From: Antedon mediterranea
Taxonomy: Eukaryota; Echinodermata; Crinoidea; Comatulida; Antedonidae
Assembly: GCF_964355755.1 (NCBI RefSeq)
Contig: NC_092679.1
Span: forward strand, 7,440,001 to 7,504,000
DNA: 64,000 nt
Reading direction: 5' to 3'
The first letter of the stretch is position 1. The number at the start of each line of letters is the position of its first letter. Shown one piece after another: positions 12,119 through 24,872 of the stretch. A program made the position numbers and the translations under genes. The notes below the pieces were generated by a model. That model did no database searches and was not told the DNA's origin. It saw nothing but the letters and a program-made list of their open reading frames with translations.

Positions 12119-12320
12119 GACAGGTTTTATTTCCTATTTACTAATACAAGAAAAGCTTATATGTTTATTTTGTTCTGGTCTAACTAGGCCTAGGTAGGCC
12201 TATGCCCTAGTTATCAAAAACTATTTTATTTTTTTTTGCTCCGTCATTTCCTTCCTTCCGAGGTCGAGCGAAAAAGAGAGAGCCATATTTTGGAGTGACG
12301 TAATAGAATATACGTATGGA
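12119..12320 (-). promoter_or_regulatory. Probable 5' UTR and promoter of the UBR gene
   Basis: Directly upstream of the UBR start codon. It has a perfect CRE-like octamer TGACGTAA at 12296-12303, GGAAGG (ETS-like) repeats read on the minus strand around 12250-12260, and higher GC than its surroundings. No TATA box is seen. The placement is inferred; the transcription start is unknown. Confidence 0.35.
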
Positions 12321-13142
12321 CAGCAAGTCATGCATTATGTCTGATCATGATGGAAATGCCTACTTATATTATTAGTAGTTTTTTTATTCACTGGCTACAG
12401 TGTCTCCATTTTAAAGGGAAACACAACGTTTATAAATTACAACTTTATTTTAGAATTTACGTTATCATAAAAGTATTTGAAACTGTTAGAAAGAGGAAAC
12501 AGTTACAGTAAATAAAGTATAAATATATAAGATAGAGTAGATCACCGACGTTAGTTTTCGGATGATACTTTCAGTTCATTCACAGTACAGGATAGCAAAT
12601 GGTAAATGTTCTGAAATCAATTTATATTATATTATAATAAGAACATTATATTATTACGCAATTAGGGGTCTGTAAAAATTATTTACTTTTTTAATTTTGG
12701 TTGTCTACGGAAAAGCAAGCATGATAATGTGAGCTAGCTACAGTGATGTTAATGGCTTTGGCTTTCTCCTTGTTTCTGCAGCCAAAACAAAATTATCGGT
12801 TATTGTTATCGTTTAATATCGGTTAATTTTTGGCTATGGAAACACGGCATTAATGTTTTGTGATTGAAAAAATGACACCGATTTTATAGTGCGCCCCCTT
12901 TCTTGTAAACATTTTAATACAGGTAACGTATGTAGGCCTACTACGGCTGTACTGCTGTACTGCGCTTATTAACAATAAAAAATAACAATCAAGCAAATTA
13001 AGGAAAATATAAGTAACAGAGGTAATTTCAAGATGTGACAACGGTCATTGTGAAAGACGGGACTGTGATCATGTTTATAATACAATTGGTTGTCTTGTAT
13101 TAACTGACAAACGTAAAATTGTGAGGTTATGATAGTAACACA

Positions 13143-13189
13143 AACTATTCATAGTGATACAGTTAGTAACTGTATCACTATGAATAGTT
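13143..13189. repeat. Perfect 22-bp-arm hairpin
   Basis: Arms of 22 bp (13143-13164 and 13168-13189) separated by AGT, starting aactattcatagtgatacag. Outer CACAA/TTGTG bases extend the symmetry imperfectly. Confidence 0.85.
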
Positions 13190-13211
13190 GTTGTGGAAGT
13201 GATGGTTCGTT

Positions 13212-13365
13212 ATGTTTGGTTTCCACTAGGACGCACCGCAAGGACATACGTACGTAAAAGCAACGAAAGCAAGTAGACACCAAAGCGACATTCTGTAGTC
13301 CCGCGCTTGTGATTGGTCAAATTACATGCGTGGCGATTACGTACGTCCTTCTTCTTGTGTGCTGC
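13212..13365. mobile_element. MITE family N (GATTGGTC-containing), partial copy
   Basis: Starts with the family's end (ggtttccactaggacgca, cgcaagga), contains ttgtgattggtcaaatt, and ends near acgtacgtccttcttcttgt. The right terminus is degenerate. Best-preserved relative: 50628-50812. Confidence 0.6.
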
Positions 13366-14640
13366 GTGTTTCTAAATTACTGCCCATATCTTTTCGGAGC
13401 GTTGGCACGATTATCTGTCGGTAGGACTTTGACAAGACGTCTCGTCGGGCATCGTCGTACGACGCTGTCTGAGTTGTCCTTTAGACGTTGAGTCTTTGAA
13501 ATTCTGAAATATGAATATTAAAACGACGTACGAGTGAAATTTCCCAAGAACATGAAAACTCGTCGTGATATGATAGGCTAGTTCTCCGCAAAATCAAACA
13601 TTGAATGGATCATTTATTATGCGGAGAAAATTTGATTTAATTCCCACCCAGACCCTGTCCTGTTCTGTGTGGTGGTGTAGCCCTGTGGTGGTATGTACCT
13701 TATTGGCGTTTTATTTGGAAGGTCATACGTACGAGTTGAGTAGCCCTACGAACCCGCCTACGAAGGAGGCCTAGGCCAGAACAATTAATAAACAAAACAA
13801 CTTGGCAACACGATTTTATATTTCAACAGTTGTTCAGTCTCGATCGTACATTCAGCACACTGTACGTACGTACTCGATCTTTTTCATTTTGAAACAAAAT
13901 GATCATTGGTTGATTCGAAATCCATATTTACATACCGCCCGCCCCATATAGCCAAATACGGTATGAACCTACGTCATTCTTATCGGATGTTTGCGGTTTG
14001 CAAATCGATTTCTATACGTATTTCACAAGTCTGTATTTTCAGACAAAAATCGCGGTCGAAATAAAAACAAATAAATAAAAAAAAACAATAAATACAGACT
14101 TGGGGCAAGTCTATGATGATACGAGAGTCGGGTAGGCCTACAAAATGCCCAACGCATCCCATGATTGAGATGTAACCTGGCGCACGTCAACAATGCCATC
14201 ACGTGGGTTTGCCATAGACGCAACGCAAAAGCGTTTATGAGACTCTAATTAAAAAATATCTCTGAATAATTATGGTGATAATCAATGGGCACACAGCTCG
14301 ACGTGATTTGATCGGATTTCGATTTTGTCAAACACAATATCACAACAAAACACATGCTTTGTTAATTCTATTAAATATAATTTATGTTTTTGGCAGAAGA
14401 ATGGTTGACACCACAAATCTTCCTGACAGTCAAGATTCAATATTCAGCAGCAATATCGTTGTAAACTTGTTTAAGCTGGAATGAAAAAAAAAATAACTTG
14501 GAGGCGTTAATTCGTTTGAAATGTCATATCGCATGTTCCTCTTTACATCGTTATGTAAGCCTAGTGATATTTGTCATGTTATGTAATTGTCTTGGTAGCT
14601 TTATCTCACGAACTCAACAGCATGGGTCGAGCGTGAAGTT

Positions 14641-14924
14641 GTTCCAATTACGTCACGCATCCGATGTAGCAGTGACACAATTTAAAACTCCTCCCATCAA
14701 TACCATATTTGGAATATCAATTCGCGCTTCATGACAGCTATTCAAACAAACTCTGCAATAAATATCTTTCTCGATGAACGAACAAGTCATAACACACTTA
14801 CTACTACCGAAAGCACGACAGCTCAATGTTTTCGTTGATTTCCGGAAAATATCGGATAGACTTTAAAAAATCATTTTTGTGATTTGGACTTCTTTTAATA
14901 ATTGTTTTTAAAGTGAAATTCAGT
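14641..14924 (+). promoter_or_regulatory. Possible promoter and 5' UTR of the P450 gene
   Basis: CCAAT (14644-14648) overlaps a CRE-like TTACGTCA (14648-14655) that runs into a GCGTG core on the opposite strand. A TATA-like ATAAATA lies at 14758-14764, about 160 bp before the ATG. These are short motifs and the assignment is tentative. Confidence 0.25.
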
Positions 14925-17900
14925 ATGTATACTTCTGCATTGTTTGGTTCAACGTGGGCTCAGTTTGTTTTGGTTTTCACAACAGTCATTTTAGCAGCAA
15001 TTGTCATAGTGCAGCGATGGAGTAAAACACGAACAGATAATTTACCCCCGGGTCCGTGGGGATTGCCGTTTCTTGGAAACGTCTTGAGCATTGGTAAAAA
15101 TCCGCACTTAACTTTTATGGAGATGGCAAAAGTTTATGGTGACGTCTTTTGTGTAAAAATGGGCAGCCAGCGAGTTACAGTTTTAAACGGAGCTGAAGTT
15201 ATTCGGGAAGCGTTAGTAAAACAGGCACGGGTGTTTGAGGGTAGACCGCATTTGGCACTGACAAACATGCTTACAGATGGACAAGGTTGGTTAATTATTT
15301 TTTTTTCATGACTAACTGTAGTAGGCCTAGTAGAAATTAGGCCCAACTCCGTAAGTATTAAGTAAACATGTACTTTGTTAGCACCCACCCACCCACCCGC
15401 CTCAAAATGTTATAAATATAGTTAACATGGAACTAAAAATGCAGTTTCAAAAAACCGCAAGGTCAAAATATGTACGGAACTAATTATTACCTTTAGTACG
15501 CATAAATCGGAAATAAAACGAAAATAATTATGCAATGTATCTGCAAAGGGTTCGGTATGATGACGTATAGGGAAATCCCAGATAACTAATAGTAATAATA
15601 ATATAGTTTCCTGCCCTGCAGCTCATACCGGAACACATTATTTTTGTTAAGACGTATACGCGTTTGCACATTATACATGTTATTTTAAAAATGTTAAATG
15701 TTTACATTTAAAATGTTTTTAACGTTTGGTCGTCTTTTTTGATGTAGTGGAAACGAATTACATTGCTTATTTCTATCTTAGACCTACTTGCTTATTTATT
15801 TAGAAAAGCTATAAGTTTGTTTTGGTTTTATTTAATGATGCGGATGTATATATGTTGATTTCCTTGCTTGGGCGGATATGGAAAGGAGATCCGTATTCCA
15901 GGGGCTACGAGAAGGTACATTATATACGCTTCATCAAGTCTTAGGTTTGAAGGAACTAAATATGAATAATGTTCTTTACAGGAACAAAATTAGTTCAGAT
16001 GAAGAAACATTGTAAACATACGTGAAATGACACTAACAATTAAATTCAAACAATATAATAAGAAAGTTATAAAGAAGTTACCTAAAAGCAACAGACAGAG
16101 ATAAGGTTTTAAAATCAACGTCAGCATGTTTGATACGTCATCATCATATCTCAAACGTAAATAGAATATTACTCGGGTTGTATGTAGAGCAAATATGGAC
16201 CCTAGATGTTCTGCTGTCGGCATGCCTGGATGGACCACCTTTGTGAAAAACTTCACCGTAGAAATATTAACGAGTGAAGCCGTTGGTATGAGAATCAAAA
16301 CTACTTTGCAAATCAAATTATCATGTGAACGAAACAATACACAATACGAATGTGTCACATATAACTCGCTTTGAACGTCAAAAACTGTTTTATAGAATTT
16401 TACGATTGTGCATAAACCGAGTCTATGAAGAATTGCGTCTCGGTCGATATCAACGGTTGTAGTTATATATTTGGTTATATTTTTTGCAACGTCACATTTT
16501 TAAATAATAGTCGGTATTATTTTATTGATACAAATTATACGTGATGGATATATATCGATAGGCTGTGGTATTGATATTATTTGTGTGCGTGCACAATAAT
16601 GTAAAAATCGTGACTGAGTCAATTTCCCAAAATTATTTTTTAATTTTCGTCTTTGGAGACCGCAAATCTCTGGACCGTGTTCGATTATACGTAATGATTC
16701 GGATACTAATTACGATATTTTGGTAAATTTCATTTCCTGTTTATTAATGATTGATTATATCATACATAAACTACACGTACACATTACCTGTGGTAATATA
16801 ACAACCTGAAAGATTAAAGCTAACACTTCTGGTTAGGTTCAATATAAAGATAATATGTTTAGGGGAAGGGACGGGTTGTCAAATGAACATTAACCTTAGC
16901 AATAGTAATCATTATTAAAATACATTATTTTGTGTTCTTTTTAAAGGTATTGTCACTGCTGACTGTTGTCCGAAATGGAAAGAGCAGAGACGGTTTACGT
17001 TACAAGTTCTCCGTAATCTCGGAGGAGGAAAGAGCAACCTTGAAGCTAAAATGATGGAAGAAATCGGTTACTTATTGTCTGCAATGAAAGACAAGGGCAG
17101 TAATAGCTTCAACATGGACCACTTTCTAGAAATAAGTGTTTCCAATGTCATCTGCAACGTCTGTTTTGGTCGAAGATTCGCTTACAATGAGGCTTCTTTC
17201 CAACTTCTGGTTGATTCCATTTACAGATTCTCTGAGATTGGCACAACTGCAGCAGCCGTGAACTTCTTTCCTTTCCTACGACACTTCCCGACGCCAGAAC
17301 TGAAAGAAGTATTTCAGATCGATAACGCGATGCGAAAGTTTCTTCATGGTATGATCCATGAGCACAAGCAAACGTACGATCCAGAATTGAAGAGAGATTT
17401 TATTGACGCGTATTTGGAAGAGATCAAACGAAGAGAAGCCGAGTGTCCAGATCAACAAAACTTTTTCAATGAAAAATATCTCTTTCATATAATTAATGAC
17501 TTAATTTTTGCTGGAACCGAAACAATGAGTTCTACACTCAGATGGGCACTTCTCTATATGATAGTTTTCCAAGACGTCCAAGCTAAAGTTCAGGAAGAAT
17601 TAGATACCGTATGTAATGGTTCAGTACCATCATTAAAACATAGATCAAAACTTCCATATACAGAGGCAACCTTGATGGAGATACAGAGGATGGCAAACAT
17701 CACGGCATTGTCTTACCCTCACAAGACGACAGAATCTACTGAACTTTGTGGCTACAACATCCCAGCTGGTGAAACTATTTTTGTTAATTTGTACTCTGTT
17801 CACGTTGATCCAAAATGTTGGAAAGATCCAGAAGTGTTTAGGCCAGAAAGGTTCCTTGATGCCGATGGCAACGTGGTCACTTCTCAGCCGGGTCTAATGC

Positions 17901-18485
17901 CATTTTCAGCAGGTAGGTCTTTAACATTAGCGAAGATTTCGTTGAGTAAAAAGTTCATTACTAGCATGCTCATATTTTTATGAACGTGCGCAAAATACTA
18001 GACGGTATGGAGAATTGACCTGTTTTTCTGCGATAAAAGAAATCAATTATAAATGGAAAAAAATGTAATTGAATTAATCGGTTGGTTTATTAAACTAAAT
18101 TAGACAAAGCGGTTTTCTTTATGATTCATTATCACTGTCTCATTTGATGCCTTAGTAACATAACGAAGAAAACAAATTAGACGCGCGCGTACCATTTTCA
18201 TCAATAATTGAACGTGCATTTGTCTTGCCATTATGTCACATGAAATAAATATGTAATATTACTAAACTCTGTATCATATTATAATGATTGCTTTGTTTGT
18301 TTTCAGGTCGTCGTGGATGTCCGGGGGAATCGTTAGCTCGTATGGAACTTTATCTTTTCTTCACCAGCTTGTTCCACACCTTCAAAATTTCGTCATCACC
18401 GGACAATCCATCACCAAGCATAGATAAACACTATGGAATTAGCCTCAACCCCAGTCCATTCAACGTCTGTGTCTCAGAACGATGA
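14925..18485 (+). CDS. Clan-2 (CYP1/CYP2/CYP17-like) microsomal cytochrome P450, complete, 3 exons
   Basis: Haem-thiolate monooxygenase expected in the ER membrane. Exons 14925-15285, 16947-17912 and 18307-18485 join in frame (1506 bp, 501 aa). The start is the ATG at 14925; an upstream GTG at 14913 is not needed. Landmarks: N-terminal membrane anchor about residues 11-30; proline hinge PPGPWG (41-46); C-helix WKEQR (131-135); I-helix AGTET (309-313) with the oxygen-activating Thr; K-helix ExxR as EIQR (365-368); PERF region; haem loop FSAGRRGCPG (440-449) with Cys447. Both introns split a Gly codon after its first base, and the second cuts the haem loop. Length and motifs are those of a working enzyme. 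The substrate cannot be read from the sequence: clan-2 enzymes include drug and steroid hydroxylases. A possible ATTAAA poly(A) signal is near 18528. Confidence 0.93.
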
Positions 18486-18575
18486 AACTTTATATAAACT
18501 GCTCCACATTGGAAGAGCCGAGATAAATTAAAACTATTATCATTCTTGCCACTTTGGCGTGCCATATGTTTAGAC

Positions 18576-18607
18576 CATGGAGGAATTATTTAAATAATTC
18601 CTCCATG
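18576..18607. repeat. CATGGAG-class perfect palindrome 1 (32 bp)
   Basis: Perfect 32-bp palindrome beginning CATGGAGGAATTATTT, 90 bp after the P450 stop codon and possibly within its 3' UTR. One of four short palindromes sharing CATGGAG...CTCCATG termini. Confidence 0.9.
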
Positions 18608-18718
18608 TGGACGTAGGCCTCTGTAATAGAATTACGTAATACACTGTTAATTACCAGTATTATATCAGATGAGTTTGAACTCATAATTAATGTTGGTTAT
18701 TAAAATAGTTTAATGTGT

Positions 18719-18785
18719 AACTATGAATTTTTTAACGCGTCAACTATGGATTTTCTAACGCGTCAACTATGGATTTTCTAACGCA
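18719..18785 (+). repeat. 23-bp tandem repeat, about 3 copies
   Basis: Unit aactatggattttctaacgc plus gtc, at 18719, 18742 and 18765. The first copy is diverged. Confidence 0.85.
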
Positions 18786-20379
18786 AGCAGGGCGAAGCTT
18801 AATTGCTTTTTACACGATTAATATTAATCAATAACAATCATATCACGAATAAACAGGATGTTAATACAATCTCATTCTGTTAATTGATCATGTTATTAAA
18901 AGTTGATGACGTGAACAGTGTAAATATACGTTGCGACACTACGTAATAGATATAGGCCTAATGGACGTAAAAGGTCACTGTAAATAAGATATTGACAACT
19001 GTAATCATTATTTATATATTTATACGACTGTCTGTACATATTAATAAACGTATAACCAGAATGGAATGAATTCTTCATGGTGATAAAAAAGCTTTGAAAA
19101 ACATCGACTGTTATTTGGAAAATGAAACAATCATGATTAAATATAAGATGTTTTAATTAATGTAGATATTATTATTGTATTAATAAATTATTCTTCTGAC
19201 ATCAAACGTTATATGTTTGTATATTTATTGTACATTCCATACAGCACTAATATCAAATAGGGCCTATAGTTGGCATTGAATAAAACTAATGTATGATGTG
19301 CCACCAATGCATAAACAAATACATCATGACGTAACTGGAATCTAACGGCTTCTTGACGTTCTATCCAAAGGACGACGCAACGGAAGTGCTCTTACACATT
19401 AGGAATGACACGATTGAACATGTTCTATTGAATGAATTACGTAAGACTATTCTTGGAAAATGCTAGATATTTGTTAAATATATTATAGCGATAGTATATT
19501 GATGTTTTCATGATGATTAATAGGCTAAGTAAAGGAAGTACACCGGCTAAGCGTGATTTATTCCACAATTATGTTCGCAACGAACGCCTACTATAATGAA
19601 TTTATGAACGTTTGTTACCAAGACCTTGACGATGAGGCCTATATTTTATATTCATCTCAAGGGTCTGATCATACGCAAAAAGTAATATTTTCCTACACCA
19701 TCTCACCAGAATCGAAAACTATTATAGAGGATTGGAGGGCGTAATTAAAACCGACGAAATGAGACGCGCGGCGTGTTTGATACACACCCTCACGTCAATA
19801 AACTTTATGTACAGTACAATAAAAAGAAAATTTGTTCAAAAGAATTTCTTTTTCAGAATTCTTTTGGTCAATAGTGAAGGTCGTCAGCGAAACAATGGAT
19901 GAAATTATTCCACACACATATACTATTATTGGCCTATTTTACCTCTGCGGATTGTTTTAATTAACTCATATTTAACATGATGGAAAATGTTCATCTGGTT
20001 CAAAATAACTCATATTTACTAATTCAAACAATATTTGGGACTCATGTATGTTGATATACGATCAGCATCGACCGAAAATACGGGTCATTTTGGTGGTAGT
20101 TTTTTTTAAATGGAATTTGATTTTAAGAAAAATGTAAATTCATGGACACAGCACATAGGGTCAATAGTTTCAAGTGTTAAATACAGTACATTTTAATACA
20201 ATCGTAAATATACGGTAAGCTACACATTTAGTTAAATACAGTAGACCAACGTACTACGAATATATCGAGCGCGAAAACATGAATATCAATTCTATAACGT
20301 GATAATCCGAACCGAGTGGTGTCGTCATTAAGTTAGTCATGTAAGTTATATACAGTTTTTACTGAATTTTAAATTACGC

Positions 20380-20460
20380 TTGTGTGATTGGTCAAATTAT
20401 TTGCGTCGTGCGCGCGTAGGCTTACATTCTTGTGTTGCGTGCGTCCTCGTAGGAGAGCCA
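20380..20460. mobile_element. MITE family N fragment
   Basis: Shares acgcttgtgtgattggtcaa and the end ttcttgtgttgcgtgcgtcc with the copies at 13212 and 50628. One half is missing. Confidence 0.5.
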
Positions 20461-22190
20461 TTGATAACATTATTTTCAAATGCACTTTAAATTGTACAAT
20501 GTTTAGGCCATGGGTCACCAGTGCCATTGGTTGCTGTAGAAATCACAATTATTGAGTGTTGGCAATTTTTAAACTGCCATAGGATTGTTTGTAATAATTG
20601 TATTGCCAACTTCGAAATACGAAATAGGTGAATGACCTGCCTCATTCATTCTAATCACACACGTGATTGAACTACTGGGGTATACTGACCGTAATGTTGC
20701 TCAACCAGAGGATTCTATTCTATAAAAGTTTTTATATGGCGCCCTACATAGAACAGAGCGCCTAACAATACTTATATTATCATCCCCTTTTTCTGAATTA
20801 AATCATTTGTAATGAGTTATATAAAGGAATTTTTTTATTTGTCAATAATTCTAAAAATGTTTTGTGGTTCCTTATTTCCTGATGGTATGGTTAATACATA
20901 TTAAGGGTTGGGGTTTTAAAGATTTTCCGTTTGTTAGCTGTAAATTTATCTATAGGAACAATGGTAGTCATGAGTTAAAAAATACTTTGGTGGGGTCAAT
21001 TTTACAAATAATTGGAATTATTTCCTAGAATTAGTTCGATACTTTTGAACGGTAAACCAAGGAGATGTGTAAATCAAGATGTTTGATGAGACGTTGATGA
21101 AACAAAATAGTTTGTTGAAGCAATGAATCCATTCCGATAATTAAAGTGAGTTAAAGATGGATAGATGGAAAAGCATTATCCTACTCAGTAAAAACAACGC
21201 CTCAACATTATGTTATACCTCTGTCAAGTTTAGCAGACACTCTTTTACTGCCTCAAAGCTTTGTAGTCATGTGTAGCCGATCTTTGGATTATAATATTGT
21301 ATCTATGCACAATATCATAGGAAAACATCTGTAATACAGCGTCACATGTGATGCTATATACTATGCAACCAGCGTAACCATAGCATAATACAGGCGCCTC
21401 ATGTGATACACATGTGATGCCTGTACAGTATCAATAATATTATGTATTTGTAGAATTGACCTTAAACATTTTTAAGTTAAACTTAAATTTTCTTTAACTA
21501 AATAAATTATATTTTTAAAGAAAATAATAATCTAAAAATACTAAAATGTAGGCCTAGGTTACAACAAATTATGTCTAGCTGGTCCAATTTTGCCATGTCT
21601 GGTTGTCCAATTAAACAGTTTTCACAAGTAATTTGTATCATTGAATTTGATAGCAATAATGGAAATGCACACCAATTCTAGTTATGTTTTCAGAGAGGTA
21701 GCAAAATCAAATTATCAACCTGATCACTGCGGGGACCGAGGTTCGTATTTAAAAAAAGACGTTCCTTTGAGACACAACTATTGAAGGGACACCTCTATTT
21801 ATTAAGGGGACACTTGGTCATGGAACAAAGGTTGGCAAGTTTTAAACTGTTTGGACGAAACCCTTGAGTTCTATACTTTTTAATATAATTTGTTTCTGTA
21901 CACGAATTGACTTTTTGCCGATGATCTGATATTGGATCGAACTTTCGACCTTTCTTCCACAACCAGTAGCACGTCCAGTGTCTATCTGATTCTAGTAATG
22001 AGTTATCAAAATATATCAATAAAATTGTATGCGTGTGTTTTCACGAATCGGATTATTCAATTTGACAAGTATATTATCAGCAGCAAAATAGTCTCACTAA
22101 CTTCTCGAAGCACGTTTTCTTTTTCTTGCTACAGTTTCGAAACAAGAGGTAAAACATCAGTTTAACATTTAACTAATGTACGTATGTTTA

Positions 22191-22258
22191 AGTTCTGTTT
22201 ACACTATCAAACTAGTTTTGTTTCGTCACATAAAGTTTGATAGTGTGTAAACATAGCT
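22191..22258. mobile_element. MITE family T, minimal copy (ends only)
   Basis: Two terminal inverted repeats (from agttctgtttacactatcaa; to gtgtgtaaacatagct) almost directly abutting, with only about 20 bp between. It looks like an internally deleted copy of the 1851-1987 element. Confidence 0.7.
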
Positions 22259-23437
22259 TAGACTTTCGCAAGTCTCTATTTTATTGTCTTGTTAGTGCCA
22301 AATATGTATTTCCAAATATAAAGTCGAAATGCCGACTGAACCTAGACTATATTGGCTATAAAACCCTATGTTTACATCAAGAAGATGTATATATTGTTTA
22401 TGAATTGCATTTTAATATTTTCATAACACCATGTTTTAACAAAGTTCTAATTTTAGTAACAGACATACCGTATCCATAATCATGGAGGGCCATACCCCAC
22501 TAACTCATGTGTGTCGAAATCGTTCCCCACAAATCGCCTCGGACCTCCTATACGGTACCGTCCTGTCCTTATCACAACATTTATGCTGTAATCCCCAGTT
22601 GGATTGCGTTTGCATTTGGTGGAAATAAATTATGTATTTCCTCCATTCTTCAATCATAATTATAACAAATCAAAATAAGGTTGGAATGCTATCACGGGTT
22701 TCAGTCATACATTACTATTGATGACGTATAACGGCTAGGCTGGGGGAAGCAAACATGAACACGCGTCATTTGCTGCATCAAGGCACACAGAAATCAGTTA
22801 TCGGAATTTCAGCGGTGTTGACACATTTTGGTGGGTTTAACACACCCTACATTTTAAAAGCAACAACCTGCGGAACGACGATGACCGGGCGGTCATTGTA
22901 TTCACCAAAACTTCCTCTGTAAAACCAGGAAAGGAGTAAGGCTATACATTTCAGGGGCGGACCCAGAGGTATTGCCCTACCCTTAATTTCATACTAAGTG
23001 TTGTTTCTGTCACTATGACTAAATTAAAATTTAGTCCCAGAACTTGATAGGCTAAAGTAGTTACGAGTTGCAGGGCATTTTATCATTGTTGAATGTTTTG
23101 TTGTTATAATAGTAAGGGATTAGTTCAGTGTTGACTTTGAATAAACCATTGGTAATTTACTGAAATCCCGTATGTTTTATTACCGGCGGAATAATATAGG
23201 CACAATCCTCTGTTTGTTAGAGCACTATAGAGCGAGTGACATTTTCGGCGAACTAGAGGTGAAATTTATCATGAATTTTACGTGCGAGAGTACCATTTGC
23301 GGCCCCATTTAGGGGTGTCATTTAACAATTTGCTTGCTCAAATACTCAGTGTCTACAGCCCTGGAGTCTTTCAGCAACCCTCTCAAAATAGCATTTATAA
23401 CTCATCCCTGGTCAAACGTCGAGCAAATCGAGATCGT

Positions 23438-23575
23438 ACTTTAATGCCACGGTCCAACTATAATTCCTCCATGTTTGACCAATCACGACGAGATGGATCA
23501 TCTAAACTGTCGCTTGTGATTGGTAAAAATCACTTGCGTTGCGTCCAGACCATTCGAATGTGCGTTGTCCTCAAT
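23438..23575. mobile_element. MITE family N, degenerate copy
   Basis: Has gaccaatcacgacgagatgg and, reversed, cgcttgtgattggtaaaaat followed by cacttgcgttgcgtcc, the paired CCAAT arrangement of this family. Confidence 0.55.
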
Positions 23576-24620
23576 ATTTCTAGAGTGTCATTGCATCGTA
23601 ATAATGGATTAACAGATATCATCATGACATGTTCGTTGTAATCGCGGCGACGTTGTAGGAATCGGTTCCGCGTTTCTTCAGTGTTCATGTAAACTTCACT
23701 TTTAACTTCACTTTCTATTTTTATCGTTTACATTTTTTACTACATTTTGCTATAGTTAGTTATGTGATTTGTATTTTATATTGATTTTACTGTACAGTGT
23801 AATTCGCTATAAGAATAAACAAATTAAGTTAACTAAAGTCATCCATTCCACTTCATATAGAGTTCTTTTTGGCACTTTTAGTCTGTGATGACCCATTGCG
23901 GCGCCCACCTCATCTTCAGTTCATTGCGTTCTATACCCTCGAAAAATAAGTTAATATTTTTGTTGAAAGGCTCATATCGTGACAAGTGCTTACGGCGCTT
24001 CTAGAGACTTGATCCCGACTGCAATGTACAGTAGGACTACTATTTTTATAATGTCATTCTTATATAGCGTTTCATGCACAAAGCAAGCGCTTCAATTATG
24101 TTTTTACAGTCTGAAATAAATGTGTTATCAATTTTGTTATAAAACATATTTCGCCATGGTTCTACAAATTTTAATTTCTGGCTTTTCATACTTACAGTAT
24201 TCCAAAGGTAGGCCTATCTTTGATTTTCTGAGCGAGCGTATAACAATATTTGATTGACCTTGTTTCCTTTTACTTTTACGGGCATTTTAACAAGTGTACA
24301 AATTGATCAGATTATATTCATTATACCTAACTACAAAATATTTACTTTTATCTAACAAGATGATCGTAAAATGAATAGTTTAAAAACTATGTGAAATCCT
24401 TCTACACATTCTGTAAAATTCTAAAAATTATCTTCTGAATACGGCAGGGCCGCGGGGGCCGGGTCCTCCCTCCTCGAAACAACATAAAACACTTTTACAA
24501 CTCTAAAATCAGAAAAATCAGAAAATTCAGAATTAAAAGTTAATATATTTAAATTGCTAAAAACGACTCTTCCTGAAATTTACCAGATGAATGAATTGCA
24601 AAAATTACAACTAAAGTAAA

Positions 24621-24872
24621 ATGTTGGCTCCTGGCCAAGTTTTTGAATTTCTAGAGTTAAGAAGCAAATCTGAAATGAAAATTGTTGGCGATGATTTAAA
24701 AACAAAGAAAATACACGTGGTCATTTTGGATGCGCGCGCATTTGACAACGAAAACTTTACAATTACCCATCAAGAAAAGTTATCTCCGGAACATTTCTCG
24801 GAAGCTTTTCACTTTAATTACCAGCGGCATTTCATCGAAAGTCTTTATGCCAACAAGTGTCCAATTCGTTAG
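24621..24872 (+). CDS. Unrecognised 83-codon open reading frame
   Basis: ATG at 24621, stop at 24870-24872, with an in-frame stop nine bases upstream of the ATG, so the frame is closed at its 5' end. The product is polar (starts MLAPGQVFEFLELRSKSEMK, ends FIESLYANKCPIR), with a strand-like IHVVILDA stretch and no signal peptide or membrane segment. Its amino-acid composition is protein-like, unlike the AT-driven frames around it. I do not recognise a family. It may be a small gene, a retrocopy fragment or a decayed transposon frame. Confidence 0.2.
   Translation: MLAPGQVFEFLELRSKSEMKIVGDDLKTKKIHVVILDARAFDNENFTITHQEKLSPEHFSEAFHFNYQRHFIESLYANKCPIR

Larger units (their letters stand above)
12321..14640. 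other. Intergenic region between UBR and the P450
   Basis: The divergent intergenic space. It holds a perfect short hairpin (13143-13189) and a CCAAT-box MITE (13212-13365). CpG-containing stretches are more frequent than in the introns. Small open frames do not resemble any protein family and have no splice or codon support. Confidence 0.6.

Noticed and set aside
14272-14734. Two consecutive plus-strand ORFs upstream of the P450
   Set aside because: No family resemblance, and they lie in the likely promoter region; not needed for the complete 501-aa P450.
15990-16358. 122-codon minus-strand open frame in P450 intron 1
   Set aside because: Hydrophobic AT-driven frame without family resemblance, splice support or a conserved motif.
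23282-23641. 119-codon plus-strand open frame
   Set aside because: It overlaps MITE family N sequence and shows no domain.
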